Positions 8,667 through 17,217 of a stretch of DNA of 63,044 nucleotides are shown piece by piece. The stretch comes from Streptomyces spiramenti. Lineage in GTDB: Bacteria; Actinomycetota; Actinomycetes; Streptomycetales; Streptomycetaceae. Under the pieces are notes generated by a model. That model had not been told where the DNA came from. It did not search any database and saw only the letters and a list, made by a program, of their open reading frames with translations. The stretch is from positions 1-63,044 of the forward strand of contig NZ_JAAVJB010000006.1 in the NCBI RefSeq assembly GCF_012034385.1, written 5' to 3'. The position numbers and the translations under genes are program-made. The stretch's first letter is position 1; the number at the start of each line of letters is the position of its first letter.

Positions 8667-9095
8667 CACGCATCCGTCCGTTCCGCCCGGTGCGTGCACC
8701 GGAGCTAGCCCTTGCCCGGCCGCCGTCCGCCTCGGCGCACGCCGCCGGTCCGCTCGCGCCCCGCGCGCGAGGTCGCGCGGTGGCTGCCGCCGTCCGGCGG
8801 GGCGGTCATCTCGGCCGTTTCGGTGGTCGTGCACCACCGCGCCGCACGCGCCGACGCACCACCGCGCGACGCCCCCGCCGGTCGGGCGTCCCGCCGTATC
8901 GCCAGGTCACGGGTGGGTTCCCCGCGTGTGACCGCCGAACCGAGCGTAGCCCAGCGGCCGGTGAACATCGGCTCACCGTCCGGTGACACCTCGGCCACGA
9001 CGGGCCGTGGTCCGCGCACCCCTTAGGGTCGCCGTTGGACACTGTGCGGGGCGCGCACCGTCCTGTGCCGCCCGAGACCGACCAGGAGAGACATC
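8667..9095. other. Divergent intergenic region between ubiX and a lipoprotein gene
   Basis: 429 bases between divergent genes. Open frames on both strands look like GC-rich noise. It is too short to hold an mqnP-type prenyltransferase, which in other streptomycetes (from memory) lies next to ubiX. Two promoters should be here; I cannot locate boxes reliably. A ribosome site AGGAGA at 9084-9089 belongs to the lipoprotein gene. Confidence 0.45.
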
Positions 9096-10268
9096 ATCAG
9101 CACCCTCCGCAAGCGGAGCGCCGCCCTCGGCGGCGGGGCGCTCCTGATCGTCGTCGCCGCGACCGCCGGCGGCTGCCAGTTCCAGCAGGCCGCGGGCGCG
9201 GGAGCGGGTGTCGGGGCCGCGGTCGACCAGTTGATGTCGCGTGAGGCCGTCACCTTGGAGGCCACCTTCCCCGCGACCCCCGAGGACATCCACGCCTATC
9301 TGGAGCGGTCCGCCGAGCTGACGGACTCCCCGGCACCCGGCGCCACCGACGCCGAGGTGCTGTCCACCCTCGAACTGACGGCCGTCGCGGGTGACCCCGA
9401 GGGGGAGACGGCGATGCGGGAGCTCGAACCGGGCGACCCGCTCTCCACCGCCCTCTCCGTGGGGTTCGGCGGCAAGGACGCCGTGGGCATCAAGCAGATC
9501 GACGGCGGGCTGTACCTCCGCATCGGCGCCGACACCCTCGTGCAGGACGCGCTCGACGGCGACCGCGAGACGGTCACCGCGGCGGAGCGGTTCATGGAGC
9601 GCGCCGCGGAACTGCCGCCCTCCCTCGACACCGCCTCCCGCGCGCTGCGCGGCGCCTGGGTGCTGGTCGACCCCTTCCTCTACCGCGCCTACGGCGACGC
9701 CCTGGACATCGGTGCGGGCGTGGACCGCGAGCTGACCGACCGGATCGCCGCCGCCCTCACCGACTCCGCGCCACTCCTCAACTCCGAGCACCAGTGGGCG
9801 ATGCTGGGTGAGCTGGAGACGGCGATCGCCGAGGACGCGACCCTGCGGGGGACCGGCACCGCACACGGCGCCGAGCGGGTCGAGCTCCGGCTCACCGCGG
9901 CCCGCGCCGACCGGGCCCTCGGCCCGCTGCTGGACCTGCTCACCCAGCAGAGCGACCGCTTCGGGCTGACCCCGGTCGTCCACGACCCGGTGGACCCCGA
10001 CGCTCCGTTCGTCGCCGAACTCGCCATCCGCAACGGTGTGCTGTCGGAGGTGAACTTCGACCTCGGCCAGTTCGCGGGCGAGGACTTCCCCGAACTGCCG
10101 CTGCGGCTCCACCTCAACGGCGGCAGCGCCATCAGCCTCACCGCGCCCGAGGCGCCGATGCTCCACCCCGACGACCTCACCGTCGCCCTGCTGTACCTGG
10201 ACCTGCGCGAGCAGCAGCGCCGGGAGGACCCCGACCGCGCGGACGTGCCGGGCCCGATGCAGCCCTGA
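9096..10268 (+). CDS. Secreted lipoprotein with apparent ATC start codon
   Basis: About 390 residues. The N-terminus is a textbook lipoprotein signal: STLRKRSAAL, a hydrophobic run and AGGC at about residue 29. The mature part alternates beta-like segments (TLEATFPATPEDI, KQIDGGLYLRIG, LRLHLNGG) reminiscent of LppX/DUF6612-type actinobacterial lipoproteins; no firm family assignment. No ATG, GTG or TTG precedes the signal in this frame back to the stop at 9024. The codon at the expected start, seven bases after AGGAGA, is ATC (9096-9098), where ATG would give the usual M-STL. A first in-frame ATG exists only at 9234, inside the mature protein. Confidence 0.7.
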   Translation: MSTLRKRSAALGGGALLIVVAATAGGCQFQQAAGAGAGVGAAVDQLMSREAVTLEATFPATPEDIHAYLERSAELTDSPAPGATDAEVLSTLELTAVAGDPEGETAMRELEPGDPLSTALSVGFGGKDAVGIKQIDGGLYLRIGADTLVQDALDGDRETVTAAERFMERAAELPPSLDTASRALRGAWVLVDPFLYRAYGDALDIGAGVDRELTDRIAAALTDSAPLLNSEHQWAMLGELETAIAEDATLRGTGTAHGAERVELRLTAARADRALGPLLDLLTQQSDRFGLTPVVHDPVDPDAPFVAELAIRNGVLSEVNFDLGQFAGEDFPELPLRLHLNGGSAISLTAPEAPMLHPDDLTVALLYLDLREQQRREDPDRADVPGPMQP

Positions 10269-10559
10269 CGGGCGCGCCGTACCCGCCGCGCGGGCGCGTC
10301 CCGCCGGGCGGCCCACCCGCCGCCCGGTTGCCGCGGTCGGCGCCGCCCGGTCCGGTTGGGTGCCGCCCCGCGCGGGTACGCGTCGCACCCGAGGTCACCG
10401 GTGACGCATCGCCTAGCCTGGAGCGCTCGGCGCCCCACCGGCGACAGGCCGCCCGACCGGGCGCGCCCGACGGGAACCGGTCTCCCCGGCGGCGCGTGGG
10501 AGACGGTGACCGCGTGACCGGGGCAGGCGACCGCCGGCCCCACGGGAGAGGTGACAGCG

Positions 10560-11219
10560 ATGGTGAACCGCACGCCGCGCGGCCGACGGGCCGTCCAGGC
10601 CGGGCTGCTGATGCTCGGCTGGCTCGTACTGATGTGGGTGCTGACGGCCTTCGACGGCGACAACCCGCGCTGCTTCCCCGGCGACCCGGACGCGCCGCTC
10701 GTCTGCGACCTCGGCGTCGAACCCCGGCAGGCGGGGGAACTGCTCGACATCTACCCGGCCGCCTTCATGCACTTCGGCTACGACCACCTCATCGCCAACA
10801 GCGTGCCGCTGCTCATCTTCGGCTTCCTGGCGGCGTGGCGCGGCATCGCCCGCTTCCTGGGCGTCTGCTTCGTGATCATCACGGTCTCCGGGCTCGGTGT
10901 CTGGCTGTTCTCCTCCTCCGGGTCGATCACCGCGGGCGCCTCCGGTGTCGTCTTCGGCCTCTTCGGCTACCTGCTGGTGCGCGGTTTCGTGGAGCGCGAC
11001 GCGGTGGACATCACCGTCGGGATCACGGTCTTCCTGCTCTACGGCTCGCTGCTCTGGGGCGTGCTCCCCACGCAGACCGGCGTCTCCTGGCTCGGCCACC
11101 TCTTCGGCCTCGCCGGCGGGGTGCTCGCCGCGTTCTGGCTGCGGCGGGGCGACACGCCGCGCCGCCGGCCCCGACGGGCGTCGGGGTTGTCCGGGCCGCC
11201 GCCGGGCCACCCCGGCTGA
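10560..11219 (+). CDS. Rhomboid-family intramembrane serine protease
   Basis: 219-residue polytopic membrane protein that cleaves transmembrane substrates within the bilayer. The rhomboid hallmarks are visible: HFGYDHLIANSVPLLIFG (the H..H..N segment), the serine nucleophile in GASG of TAGASGVVFGLFGYLLVRGF, and the catalytic histidine in WLGHLFGLAGG. About six hydrophobic helices are apparent. The ATG at 10560 was preferred over an in-frame GTG at 10551 because the purine-rich site GGGAGAG ends at 10551 and suits the later start. The basic, Pro-rich tail is cytoplasmic by the positive-inside rule. Substrate unknown. Confidence 0.9.
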   Translation: MVNRTPRGRRAVQAGLLMLGWLVLMWVLTAFDGDNPRCFPGDPDAPLVCDLGVEPRQAGELLDIYPAAFMHFGYDHLIANSVPLLIFGFLAAWRGIARFLGVCFVIITVSGLGVWLFSSSGSITAGASGVVFGLFGYLLVRGFVERDAVDITVGITVFLLYGSLLWGVLPTQTGVSWLGHLFGLAGGVLAAFWLRRGDTPRRRPRRASGLSGPPPGHPG

Positions 11220-11338
11220 GCGGCGGTCCGCCCCCGGCGGCGGGCGCCATCGCGCAACGCCGACCATCCAGCGGCGCGTAGTCGCGCGATCACGCCCGGT
11301 GGCGTCTTTCTGTCGGTGGTCGGTCGTAGGGTCAGCGC

Positions 11339-11986
11339 ATGAAGATCGTGAACCCGGAACTCCGGCCCTACCTGATCGACCACGCCACCCCGGCCGACGA
11401 GATCCTCCAGGAGCTCGCGGCGGAGAACCGGCGGGCCTACCCTCGCGACGTCCGCATGCAGATCACCCCGGACCAGGGCGCGTTCCTGGCGCTGCTGGTG
11501 CGCCTGACCGGCGCCCGCACCGTGGTCGAGGTGGGGACGTTCACCGGCTACTCCGCGATCTGGATCGCCCGCGCCCTCCCCGAGGGCGGCCGGCTCATCA
11601 CCTGCGACATGAGCGAGGAGTGGACCGCGGTGGCGCGCCGCTACTGGGAGCGGGCCGACGTCACCGACCGGATCGACCTGCGGATGGGGGACGCCGCCGA
11701 GACGCTGCGCGCGATGCCGCGTGAGGAGCACGTCGACCTCGCCTTCGTCGACGCCGACAAGGTGGGCTACCCCGTCTACTACGAGGAGGTCCTGACCCGG
11801 CTCCGGCCGAACGGGCTCATGGTCCTCGACAACACCCTCCAACGGGGGCAGGTCGTCGACGACTCCGACACCTCGCCCTCCACGCTCGCCATCCGTGAGA
11901 TCAACGACGCGATCACGGCGGACAAGCGGGTCGAGTCGGTCCTGCTCTCCGTCTACGACGGGCTGACGGTGGTCCGCAAGCGCTGA
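11339..11986 (+). CDS. Class I SAM-dependent O-methyltransferase (caffeoyl-CoA OMT-like)
   Basis: 215-residue methyltransferase of the cation-dependent catechol/caffeoyl-CoA family. The SAM motif I (VVEVGTFTGYSAIWIARALP, about residues 60-79) is followed by the acidic motif CDMSEEW. The metal-binding segment reads LAFVDADKVGYPVYYEEV, and LDNTLQRGQVVD carries the conserved D-N. These are the residues that hold the divalent cation and catechol-like acceptor in the family. The methyl acceptor is unknown. The ATG start gives the usual family length. It stands alone, with the next gene convergent. Confidence 0.92.
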   Translation: MKIVNPELRPYLIDHATPADEILQELAAENRRAYPRDVRMQITPDQGAFLALLVRLTGARTVVEVGTFTGYSAIWIARALPEGGRLITCDMSEEWTAVARRYWERADVTDRIDLRMGDAAETLRAMPREEHVDLAFVDADKVGYPVYYEEVLTRLRPNGLMVLDNTLQRGQVVDDSDTSPSTLAIREINDAITADKRVESVLLSVYDGLTVVRKR

Positions 11987-11988
11987 CC

Positions 11989-12030
11989 CGGCCCCGGCCC
12001 CGGCCCCAGCCACGGCCCCAGCCACGGCCC
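11989..12030. repeat. Short tandem repeat between convergent genes
   Basis: Two perfect copies of CGGCCCCAGCCA (12001-12012 and 12013-12024), preceded by CGGCCC units. Low-complexity C-rich DNA just after the methyltransferase stop; it may assist termination. Confidence 0.6.
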
Positions 12031-12061
12031 GGGGCGGGTCGCGCGGTGGCCCGGGGTGTGG

Positions 12062-12601
12062 TCAGCGGCCGGGCGGGGCGCCGTCCTCCGGGCGGGCTGT
12101 ACCCCCGGTCCCGCCCGTGTCGCCGGAGTCGCCGGGGCCGCCAGGGGCGTCCGCCGGGGAGTCGGGGCCGCGGTCGGGGCGGGCGGCGTCCGGACCGGGT
12201 GCCCCCGGTGACGGGGCCGGCGCCTCGGGTTCCAGCTCCGTCAGCTCGTCGGCGAAGACCTGCGACAGCGGCTGCGGCCCCACGTACCGTTGACAGGTGC
12301 AGGGCGCGGGCGCGTACCCGGTGGGGCGGTGCTGGGCGTCCCAGCCGGTCGGCCTGGCGACCTCCTCGTGGCACCGGCCGCGCCGGTCGTGCTGCGCGAG
12401 GTGGTGGCCGCAGCCGCAGACCGGATCGGGGACGTCCCGCCCGGCCTCCTCCGACCGCAGCAGCCTGTGCTCCTCGTTCCGCAGCTCCTCGATGCGCCGC
12501 TCCTGGCGGGTGAGCTGGGCGTCCCGCAACGAGTCCAGGAAGAAGACGACGGCGCCGGAGACCACGAGCACGCCCACGACCCACATGCCGACCGTCGCCA
12601 T
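12062..12601 (-). CDS. Membrane-anchored Cys/His-rich protein of unknown function
   Basis: 179 residues. One transmembrane helix (about 4-21) is followed by a charged, probably coiled-coil segment (25-52). Then comes a Cys/His cluster: C62-x-C64-x-H66-H67, H71, C77-H78 and the C101-T-C103 pair in CTCQRYVGP. The pattern suggests a bound metal. The C-terminal 60 residues are Pro/Gly/Asp-rich. I recall proteins with the same CGCGHH...CxCxxYVGP signature as common single-copy genes in Streptomyces, without a known role. Convergent with the methyltransferase gene. Confidence 0.75.
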   Translation of the reverse strand: MATVGMWVVGVLVVSGAVVFFLDSLRDAQLTRQERRIEELRNEEHRLLRSEEAGRDVPDPVCGCGHHLAQHDRRGRCHEEVARPTGWDAQHRPTGYAPAPCTCQRYVGPQPLSQVFADELTELEPEAPAPSPGAPGPDAARPDRGPDSPADAPGGPGDSGDTGGTGGTARPEDGAPPGR

Positions 12602-12709
12602 GACGCGTCACCTCCCGCGTCCGAGGCTACGCCGGGGCGGCCTGGCCCCGGCAGACCCCGAGCGCCGCGCCGGAGCCGGGCCGTACCGGCCGAGAACCCG
12701 GGCGGCGGG

Positions 12710-13381
12710 TCAGACGCTGCTCGCCAGGGAGAGCTTGACGGCGAACCCCAGGAACCCGGCGCCGGCCAGCGCCATGCCGCCGGCCTGGAGCGCGCGGCGC
12801 CGGCGGAAGGCGGCGGCGAGCCGGGCGCCCAGGAAGATCAGCAGGCTGAGGTAGGCGATGCTGAACAGCTGCACCCACAACCCCAGCGCCAGGAACGACA
12901 ACGCCGGGTAGGGGTAGGCGGGGTCCACGAACTGCACGAAGAACGAGACGAAGAACAGGATCGCCTTCGGGTTCACCAGGCTCGCCAGCAGCGCCCGGCG
13001 GAACGGCCGCTCCCCCGGCACCGGAGGCGCCTCCGCCGCCGCCTCCACCTCGGCGAGCCGCTGCCGCCTCCGGCGCCACAGTGCCCAGGCACCCCGCAGC
13101 ATGCCCAGCGCCAGCCAGGCCAGGTAACCGGCGCCGAGCAGCTTGACCACGGTGAACGCCACGGGGCTCGCGCTGAGCAGCGAGGCTGCGCCGCCCGCCG
13201 AGAGGACCATCAGCACCGCGTCGCCGCAGAGCACGCCGCCGGCCGCCCGGTAACCGGCCCGTACGCCGAGCCGGGCCCCGGCGGAGAGCACGTACAGCGA
13301 GTTCGGCCCCGGCATCAGGATGATCAGGGCCAGCCCCACCAGGTAGGTGGGCAGATCGGTTATCCCCAGCATGCGGCGCAT
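12710..13381 (-). CDS. LysE/RhtB-family amino acid exporter, LeuE-like
   Basis: About 223 residues with six predicted membrane helices. It exports a small amino acid such as leucine or an analogue. Family signatures include ILMPGPNSLYVL (the P-G-P-N motif), GVLCGDAVLM, and LLASLVNPKAILFFVSFFVQF, closely matching what I remember of E. coli LeuE. A basic cytoplasmic loop with an Arg-rich then acidic stretch lies near residue 120. The start is uncertain: ATG at 13381 aligns with the LeuE N-terminus, while another ATG at 13372 would shorten it by three residues. There is no strong ribosome site for either. Confidence 0.88.
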   Translation of the reverse strand: MRRMLGITDLPTYLVGLALIILMPGPNSLYVLSAGARLGVRAGYRAAGGVLCGDAVLMVLSAGGAASLLSASPVAFTVVKLLGAGYLAWLALGMLRGAWALWRRRRQRLAEVEAAAEAPPVPGERPFRRALLASLVNPKAILFFVSFFVQFVDPAYPYPALSFLALGLWVQLFSIAYLSLLIFLGARLAAAFRRRRALQAGGMALAGAGFLGFAVKLSLASSV

Positions 13382-13588
13382 GGTGCCACACGGCCCGGGT
13401 GCCGGTGGTGTCCGTTCCGTCCCCCGGTCCGGTCCGGCACGGCGCGTGCTCCGCCGGAACGTTCCGTGGCGCAGCACGTACCCGAGCACGCACCTGAGCC
13501 CGTACCCGAGCACCCGCCGGTCCGCCGCACCGGCGGTCTGCCGCAGCAGTTCCGCCGCGCCGGTCGCTCGCCTCGCGGTGCGACCGGC

Positions 13589-14611
13589 TCACGGCGTGAC
13601 GAGCACCTTCAGCGCCTCGCGGTCGTCCATCGCCCGGTAGCCCTCGGGCGTCTCGTCCAGACCCACCGTCCGGTCGAAGACCCGACCTGGCTCCACTCGG
13701 CCCTCCAGGACGTCCGGCAGCAGCTCCTCGATGTAGGCGCGCACCGGCGCGGGCCCGCCTGTCAGCGTGATGTTGCCGCCGAAGAGGCTCCCGAAGCCGA
13801 CGGGCGCCGCTTCGTACTGCGGCACCCCCACCCGGCTGATGACACCGCCGGGGCGCACCACGCCCACCGCCATCTCGTAGGCGGGCATGTGTCCCACCGC
13901 CTCCAGCACCGCGTGCGTTCCGTCGCCTCCCGTCAGCTCCCGCACCCGCTCGATGCCCTCCTCGCCCCGCTCGGCCACCACGTCGGTGGCGCCGAACTCC
14001 CGGCCGAGGTCGGTGCGGGAGATGTGGCGGCCCATGAGGATGATTCGTTCGGCGCCCATCCGGCGCGCGGAGAGCACCGCCAGCAGGCCGACCGCGCCGT
14101 CACCGATCACCGTGACGGTGGTCCCGGGCCCGACCCGCCCGAGGCGCGCCGCGTGGTGCCCGGTCCCGTAGACGTCGGCGAGCGTCAGCAGCGACGGCAG
14201 CAGCGCGGAGTCCTCCGCGACGGGCAGCCGTACCAGGGTGCCGGCCGCCTGGGGGACGCGGATCGCCTCGGCCTGGCCGCCGCCGAAGACCCCGCCCCGT
14301 CGGCAGGAGGTGTGCAGCCCCTCCCGGCAGAACTCGCAGGTGTTGTCCGACCAGACGAACGGCGCGACGACCAGGTCGCCGCGGCGAACCCCGCTCACCT
14401 CGCTGCCGAGTTCCTCGACGACGCCGAGGAACTCGTGGCCCATCGGCACGCCCCGGTCGCGGCGCTTCATCGAGTGGTACGGGTGCAGGTCACTGCCGCA
14501 GACGCAGGACCGCACGATGCGCACCACCGCGTCGGTGGGCTCGCGCAGCCGTGGGTCGGGGACCTCCTCGACCCGTACGTCGCCCGCTCCGTACATCACC
14601 GTCGCTCGCAT
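13589..14611 (-). CDS. Zinc-dependent alcohol dehydrogenase-type oxidoreductase (MDR family)
   Basis: 340-residue medium-chain dehydrogenase/reductase. The GroES-like half carries catalytic-zinc ligands in SCVCGSDLHPYHS and GHEFLGVVEE, and structural-zinc cysteines in CEFCREGLHTSC. The Rossmann half has the nucleotide motif VIGDGAVGLLAV (about residues 160-171). The GAERIILMGRH stretch that follows is where coenzyme preference is set; the H/R-rich end hints at NADP, but this is a guess. The substrate is unknown. The ATG start gives the normal length. Unrelated neighbours on both sides. Confidence 0.9.
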   Translation of the reverse strand: MRATVMYGAGDVRVEEVPDPRLREPTDAVVRIVRSCVCGSDLHPYHSMKRRDRGVPMGHEFLGVVEELGSEVSGVRRGDLVVAPFVWSDNTCEFCREGLHTSCRRGGVFGGGQAEAIRVPQAAGTLVRLPVAEDSALLPSLLTLADVYGTGHHAARLGRVGPGTTVTVIGDGAVGLLAVLSARRMGAERIILMGRHISRTDLGREFGATDVVAERGEEGIERVRELTGGDGTHAVLEAVGHMPAYEMAVGVVRPGGVISRVGVPQYEAAPVGFGSLFGGNITLTGGPAPVRAYIEELLPDVLEGRVEPGRVFDRTVGLDETPEGYRAMDDREALKVLVTP

Positions 14612-14740
14612 CGGGAACCTCTCTCGTCCGTTCGGGGAGGTGGCGCCTACCCGCTGAGCAGCGGAGGACCCTCCCGGGCCGCTGTGGCGTGGCCGCCCGG
14701 GAACGGTACCGCCGCCCGGAGGTGCGGCCGGGGGACTCGC

Positions 14741-14764
14741 GGGGTCCCGTCCGGGCGGGACCCC
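14741..14764. terminator. Hairpin downstream of the NlpC/P60 gene
   Basis: A 9-bp stem (GGGGTCCCG with CGGGACCCC) and a 6-nt loop form a second hairpin behind the one at 14778-14820. Confidence 0.55.
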
Positions 14765-14777
14765 GGGGGCGGCACAA

Positions 14778-14820
14778 CGCGACGCCGCCCCCGGCCCCGA
14801 GGGGCGGAGGCGGCGTCGCG
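14778..14820 (-). terminator. Terminator of the NlpC/P60 gene
   Basis: A 12-bp stem, CGCGACGCCGCC (14778-14789) with GGCGGCGTCGCG (14809-14820), encloses a further CCCC/GGGG pairing. It lies about 83 bases past the stop of the P60 gene on the minus strand. Confidence 0.7.
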
Positions 14821-14902
14821 GTACCCGACGTTCGGGGCGTCGGGTGGTACGGCTACCGACGCATGGCGCGGCGGCGGTGGTTCCGTGCGGTGGTCGGTGG
14901 TC

Positions 14903-15799
14903 TCAGCCGATCCGCACGGCCCCGGTGGGCGGCGAGTAGCCGAGGTCCTGCTCGACCACACCGGTGGAGGGGTTCTGCGCGCCGACGAAGCGGCCGTTGC
15001 CGACGTAGATCGCCACGTGGTAGGCGCTGCCGCGACCACCCCAGTAGAGCAGGTCGCCCGGCTGCGCGTCGCTGACGGCGATGGCGGTGCCCATGGCGGA
15101 CTGCTCCTGCGAGGTCCGCGGCAGCGAGATGCCGGCGGAGGCGTAGGCGGCGCCGGTGAGCCCGGAGCAGTCCCAGGCGCCGGGGCCGGTGGCACCGAGC
15201 TGGTAGGCGCTGCCGACCTGGGAGCGGGCGAAGCCCACGATCCCGGAGCCGCTGCCGGACGGCGCCGGCGCGGGGGTGGAGGCCGACGGTGCGGTCGCCG
15301 CCTCGCCGGAGGACGCGGCGAGCGGCGCCCGCTCGGAGCTGCGGGAGGCGGCCTGCTCGGTGCGCTCCTCGGCGGCGGCGTCCTCGGCGGCGCGCTCCTC
15401 GGCGGCGCGGGCCTCCTCGGCGGCACGCTCGCGGGCGGCACGTTCCTCGGCGGCGCGGGCCTCTTCCTCCTCGGCCTTCTGCTTCGCCGCGGCCTTCTCG
15501 GCGCGCACCCAGGCGAGGGTCTGGGCCTGGTCCAGGTCGGCGGCGGAGATGTAGCGCTCCGCGGCCTCGGCGGCCTGGGCCGCGCCGGCCACGTGCACGG
15601 TGCTGAGCGTCGTCACGGTGGGAAGCTCACCGGTGGCCTCGGTGGGCTTCTCGTCGGCCTGGGCGCTGCCGGCCGGAGCGGCGACCGCGATGGTGCCCAG
15701 GACGCCGGACAGGACTCCGCCACGCAGCAGCTGGGTGGCTCGCGTCTGGCGGGGCTTGCGGTGCCGGCCGGTGGGACGAGTGGTGCGGATTGGGGACAT
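14903..15799 (-). CDS. Secreted NlpC/P60 (C40) peptidoglycan hydrolase
   Basis: 298 residues. A twin-arginine-poor, long basic signal peptide (to about residue 49, ending ...GSAQA) is followed by a 110-residue Ala/Glu-rich coiled coil. The C-terminal 110 residues are an NlpC/P60 domain. Its catalytic cysteine lies in WDCSGLTGAAYA and the histidine in YHVAIYVGNGRFV. The enzyme should cut D-Glu-mDAP bonds in peptidoglycan; the coiled coil may hold it inactive or bind a partner, as in RipA-type hydrolases. The ATG at 15799 was preferred over GTG at 15805. I looked for a c-di-AMP (ydaO) riboswitch upstream and did not see one. Confidence 0.92.
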   Translation of the reverse strand: MSPIRTTRPTGRHRKPRQTRATQLLRGGVLSGVLGTIAVAAPAGSAQADEKPTEATGELPTVTTLSTVHVAGAAQAAEAAERYISAADLDQAQTLAWVRAEKAAAKQKAEEEEARAAEERAARERAAEEARAAEERAAEDAAAEERTEQAASRSSERAPLAASSGEAATAPSASTPAPAPSGSGSGIVGFARSQVGSAYQLGATGPGAWDCSGLTGAAYASAGISLPRTSQEQSAMGTAIAVSDAQPGDLLYWGGRGSAYHVAIYVGNGRFVGAQNPSTGVVEQDLGYSPPTGAVRIG

Positions 15800-16311
15800 G
15801 GGCACCAGCCGTATCAAGGCCCGGCAACTGTGCTCAAGAAACGTGTAATGCGACACAAGTGCCCATCCCGAGCGGCTATATGCCCGGATTGTCGCGCGTA
15901 CGCCGTACGGCGGGGCGCGGCTCACGGGCGCGGAGCGGCGCCGTACGCAGGCACGTGTCCGAAATGGCCTGCATTGGCCGCGACTTAGCACGGCGTTCCG
16001 GGGCCCGGCAATGGTGATCATCGACGGACCGTCAGCCTCGTGACACAGCTCATAGGCGACCGGGTGGCGTCGTCCCACCCACCGGGACGGCCGACCGGGA
16101 GCCTTGCGTCCGCTGTTCCGATGTGCCGTTCGCCGGGTCGGGGCCGGCACATCGGTGGGATCGCCGAACCGTCCGCGTCCGGTCCGCCCCTGCCCGCCGG
16201 GTGCACCGTGGCGCCGGCTCGTCCGGTAGTCGGACACGGAAACGGCCCCGCTCGGCGGGGCCGTTTCCGGTGCCGTGTGCGGTGCTGCCACCCACGGGGG
16301 CGGAACCGGTT
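15800..16311. other. Intergenic region between the P60 gene and htpX
   Basis: 512 bases with no credible gene. It should hold the promoter and leader of the P60 hydrolase (minus strand, near 15800-16050, where AT content rises) and the htpX terminator (16238-16268). No known riboswitch consensus was recognised. Confidence 0.5.
16238..16268 (-). terminator. Terminator of htpX
   Basis: Perfect 14-bp stem GGAAACGGCCCCGC / GCGGGGCCGTTTCC with a 3-nt loop, about 44 bases past the htpX stop. Confidence 0.85.
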
Positions 16312-17217
16312 TCAGCGCCCCAGCTCGCGGGAGATCCGCCCCAGCTGCTCCAGCCGCTGCTCCAGCGTCGGGTGCGAGGACAGCAGCTTGCTGAAGGAGT
16401 TCCCGGAGAAGGCGGGGGCGAAGAAGAAGGCGTTGAAGGGCTCCGCCTGCCGCAGGTCGCGTGTGGGGATCTGCGCCATCTGGCCGCTGACCTTGGTGAG
16501 CGCGGAGGCGAGTGCGGACGGCTTCCCGGTGAGCAGCGCGGCGCCCCGGTCGGCGGACAGCTCGCGGTAGCGGGAGAGCAGCCGCGTCAGCAGGAAGCTG
16601 ACCGCGTAGACGACGGCGCTGACCAGCGGAATGATCAGGAAGAGGATCTGCGCCTGGCTGTTGCCGTTGCGACCGCCGCCCCGCATCATGCCGCTCCACA
16701 GCGCCATCCGGGTCACGGTGCCGGCGAGCACGCCGAGGAACGACGCGAAGGTCATCACCGCCACGTCTCGGTGCGCGACGTGCGACAGCTCGTGCGCGAG
16801 GACGCCCTCCAGCTCCTCCGGCTCCAGCCGACGCAGCAGACCGGTGGTGGCGCACACCAGGGCCTTCTTCTGGCTGCGGCCGGTGGCGAAGGCGTTGGGA
16901 ACATCGGTGTCGGCGATGGCGACCCGCGGTTTCGGCAGGTCGGAGAGGGCGCAGAGCCGGTCGATGGCGGCGTGCAGCTCCGGCGCCTGCTCCGGGCTGA
17001 CCTCGCGCGCGCCCATGCTGTAGGCGGCGATCCGGTCGCTGAACCAGAACTGGGCGACGAACATACCGCCCGTGAACAGCAGGACCAGCGGCCACGCGTT
17101 CTGGAAGGCGGCCAGCAGCACGCCGATCAGCACCACGTACAGCAGGCCGATCAGGAACATCGTGGTGACCATGCGGCTGGTGAGGCCGCGGTCGGGGGCG
17201 TAGCGGGTGCGCGTCAT
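16312..17217 (-). CDS. htpX: Membrane zinc metalloprotease HtpX (M48)
   Basis: 301-residue membrane protease that degrades misfolded membrane proteins under stress. Two N-terminal helices (about residues 17-55) are followed by the zinc motif HELSHVAHRD (HExxH), two more hydrophobic segments, and the third-ligand region RYRELSADRGAALLTG. The C-terminal SHPTLEQRLEQLG is the usual family ending. The ATG at 17217 was chosen over GTG at 17226 because AGGAGG lies just upstream and overlaps the GTG region. It lies downstream of pspAB in the same direction, a pairing typical of actinobacteria. Confidence 0.95.
   Translation of the reverse strand: MTRTRYAPDRGLTSRMVTTMFLIGLLYVVLIGVLLAAFQNAWPLVLLFTGGMFVAQFWFSDRIAAYSMGAREVSPEQAPELHAAIDRLCALSDLPKPRVAIADTDVPNAFATGRSQKKALVCATTGLLRRLEPEELEGVLAHELSHVAHRDVAVMTFASFLGVLAGTVTRMALWSGMMRGGGRNGNSQAQILFLIIPLVSAVVYAVSFLLTRLLSRYRELSADRGAALLTGKPSALASALTKVSGQMAQIPTRDLRQAEPFNAFFFAPAFSGNSFSKLLSSHPTLEQRLEQLGRISRELGR

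Noticed and set aside
8705..9019. 104-codon minus-strand frame between ubiX and the lipoprotein gene
   Set aside because: Composition is Arg/Gly/Ala-rich with no motif, and frames of similar length occur on the opposite strand; it looks like non-coding DNA.
15800..16100. Possible c-di-AMP (ydaO) riboswitch before the NlpC/P60 gene
   Set aside because: Such riboswitches are common before cell-wall hydrolases in actinobacteria, but the conserved blocks of the aptamer could not be found on the minus strand.
14903..17095. 730-codon minus-strand frame joining the P60 gene to htpX
   Set aside because: The N-terminal part is the out-of-frame shadow of htpX; the P60 protein has its own signal peptide beginning at 15799.
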